In this document: positions 5,578 through 6,045 of the stretch, piece after piece
How the letters are laid out: every line of letters starts with the position of its first letter
Position numbering within the stretch: the first letter of the stretch is position 1
Assembly (NCBI GenBank): GCA_012962055.1
Contig: DTYD01000089.1
Location: 1-6,045, forward strand
Source: Hadesarchaea archaeon
GTDB lineage: Archaea > Hadarchaeota > Hadarchaeia > Hadarchaeales > Hadarchaeaceae
Direction: 5' to 3'
DNA length: 6,045 nt
Program-made: the position numbers and the translations under genes
The notes under the pieces: generated by a model
Database searches by the model: none
Told to the model about the DNA's origin: nothing
Seen by the model: the letters and a program-made list of their open reading frames with translations, nothing else

Positions 5578-6045
5578 ATGACGACTGATTATTCTTACAC
5601 GGTCGATGTCAAACTCAGCTCCGATCCTCTCCCCCTTCTTGGGTGGTACACCACCGGTTCCTTAAAGGTAAAAGACGACACGATAAAATTCTACTCGGCC
5701 AACCCGCATCGTCCTCCAGGAGTGGATATACGAAAACGGGGGTATCGTCTTGGTTCAAAGAAACAGGAGCCTCATGCGCTCCTCCCCCCCCAATGATAAC
5801 GACAAAACAGGCCGCGGGACCGTACATGGAGGTCTGGGTCACCCTCATCGAAATGAAAGGGGAGGCGAGGACAAGACAGCAGGATCTGGAGAAGCCACAG
5901 TAGAACTTAACTCAACGACCTCACATATGCGGCTGAAAACGATCTCAGAGGGAGTGTGGAGGTGACGGTCTACGACCACCTGCTGGCATGGCAGAAATAC
6001 TTTATCGCAAAGCGCAACCAGATAAACAGCACTTTTGGTTCCGGA
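5578..6045 (+). pseudogene. Coding-like patchwork, probable broken gene for an extracellular protein (partial at window end)
   Basis: Three coding-like pieces follow each other in alternating frames. Piece one is at 5578 to about 5730 and reads MTTDYSYTVDVKLSSDPLPL, then GWYTTGSLKVKDDTIKFYSA and NPHRPPGVD. Piece two is about 5726-5915 and reads IYENGGIVLVQRNRSL, ending in GEATVELNST. Piece three is 5911-6045 and reads NDLTYAAENDLRGSVEVTVY then DHLLAWQKYFIAKR, open to the window end. The joins read as a continuous protein if single bases are added or removed near 5722-5731 and 5911-5917. An alternative middle section in the third frame (about 5810-5880, PYMEVWVTLIEMKGEA) suggests still more shifts. 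The composition, rich in Thr, Asn and alternating hydrophobics, suggests beta-rich secreted or surface protein, but I recognise no family. The 5' end is missing, since the similarity to coding sequence begins exactly where the tnpB remnant stops. Confidence 0.4.

Noticed and set aside
1..6045. CRISPR array, tRNA or rRNA genes.
   Set aside because: No regularly spaced repeats, no cloverleaf with GTTCRANNC-type arm, and no rRNA-like stretch were seen on either strand.

Overview
The window looks like a contig piece from an archaeon. The main evidence is an archaeal-type aspartyl-tRNA synthetase, an Alba chromatin protein, a geranylgeranyl-reductase-family flavoprotein (ether-lipid type), an archaeal Ser/His signal peptidase, a THEP1 NTPase and BRE/TATA-like promoters with T-run terminators. 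The sequence alone does not fix the lineage. An uncultivated euryarchaeal-type group is my guess.

Layout. Positions 1-813 (+) hold the C-terminal two thirds of the flavoprotein, cut by the window edge. It meets aspS (820-2142, -) tail to tail with 6 bp between them. Upstream of aspS on the same strand is alba (2249-2554, -), separated by a T-run terminator and a probable aspS promoter. Alba has a strong Shine-Dalgarno and a convincing BRE/TATA. Divergent from alba is a two-gene + strand unit: a membrane-anchored extracytoplasmic protein of unknown function (from at least 2793 to 3830), then a THEP1-type NTPase (3853-4395). A short signal peptidase I gene (4411-4893, -) converges on that unit.

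From about 4993 the window changes to decayed accessory DNA. On the minus strand there is an IS200/IS605-type tnpB remnant (5034-5575) that lacks its 5' part and carries a single-base frameshift. Its right-end hairpin and a TCAA-type end (4993-5021) are well preserved. After an abrupt junction near 5575 the + strand carries a patchwork of coding-like segments in shifting frames (5578-6045), read here as a broken gene for a probable extracellular protein running off the window.

How the genes relate. Most are housekeeping genes (membrane lipid, translation, chromatin, protein export) and do not form one pathway. The most informative points are: residues in AspRS that point to a non-discriminating enzyme, and hence tRNA-dependent asparagine synthesis; a membrane-protein gene whose coding sequence plainly starts upstream of any usable ATG/GTG/TTG; and the preserved RNA/right-end part of a dead TnpB element beside a scrambled gene. 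I found no convincing new multi-gene system in this window.
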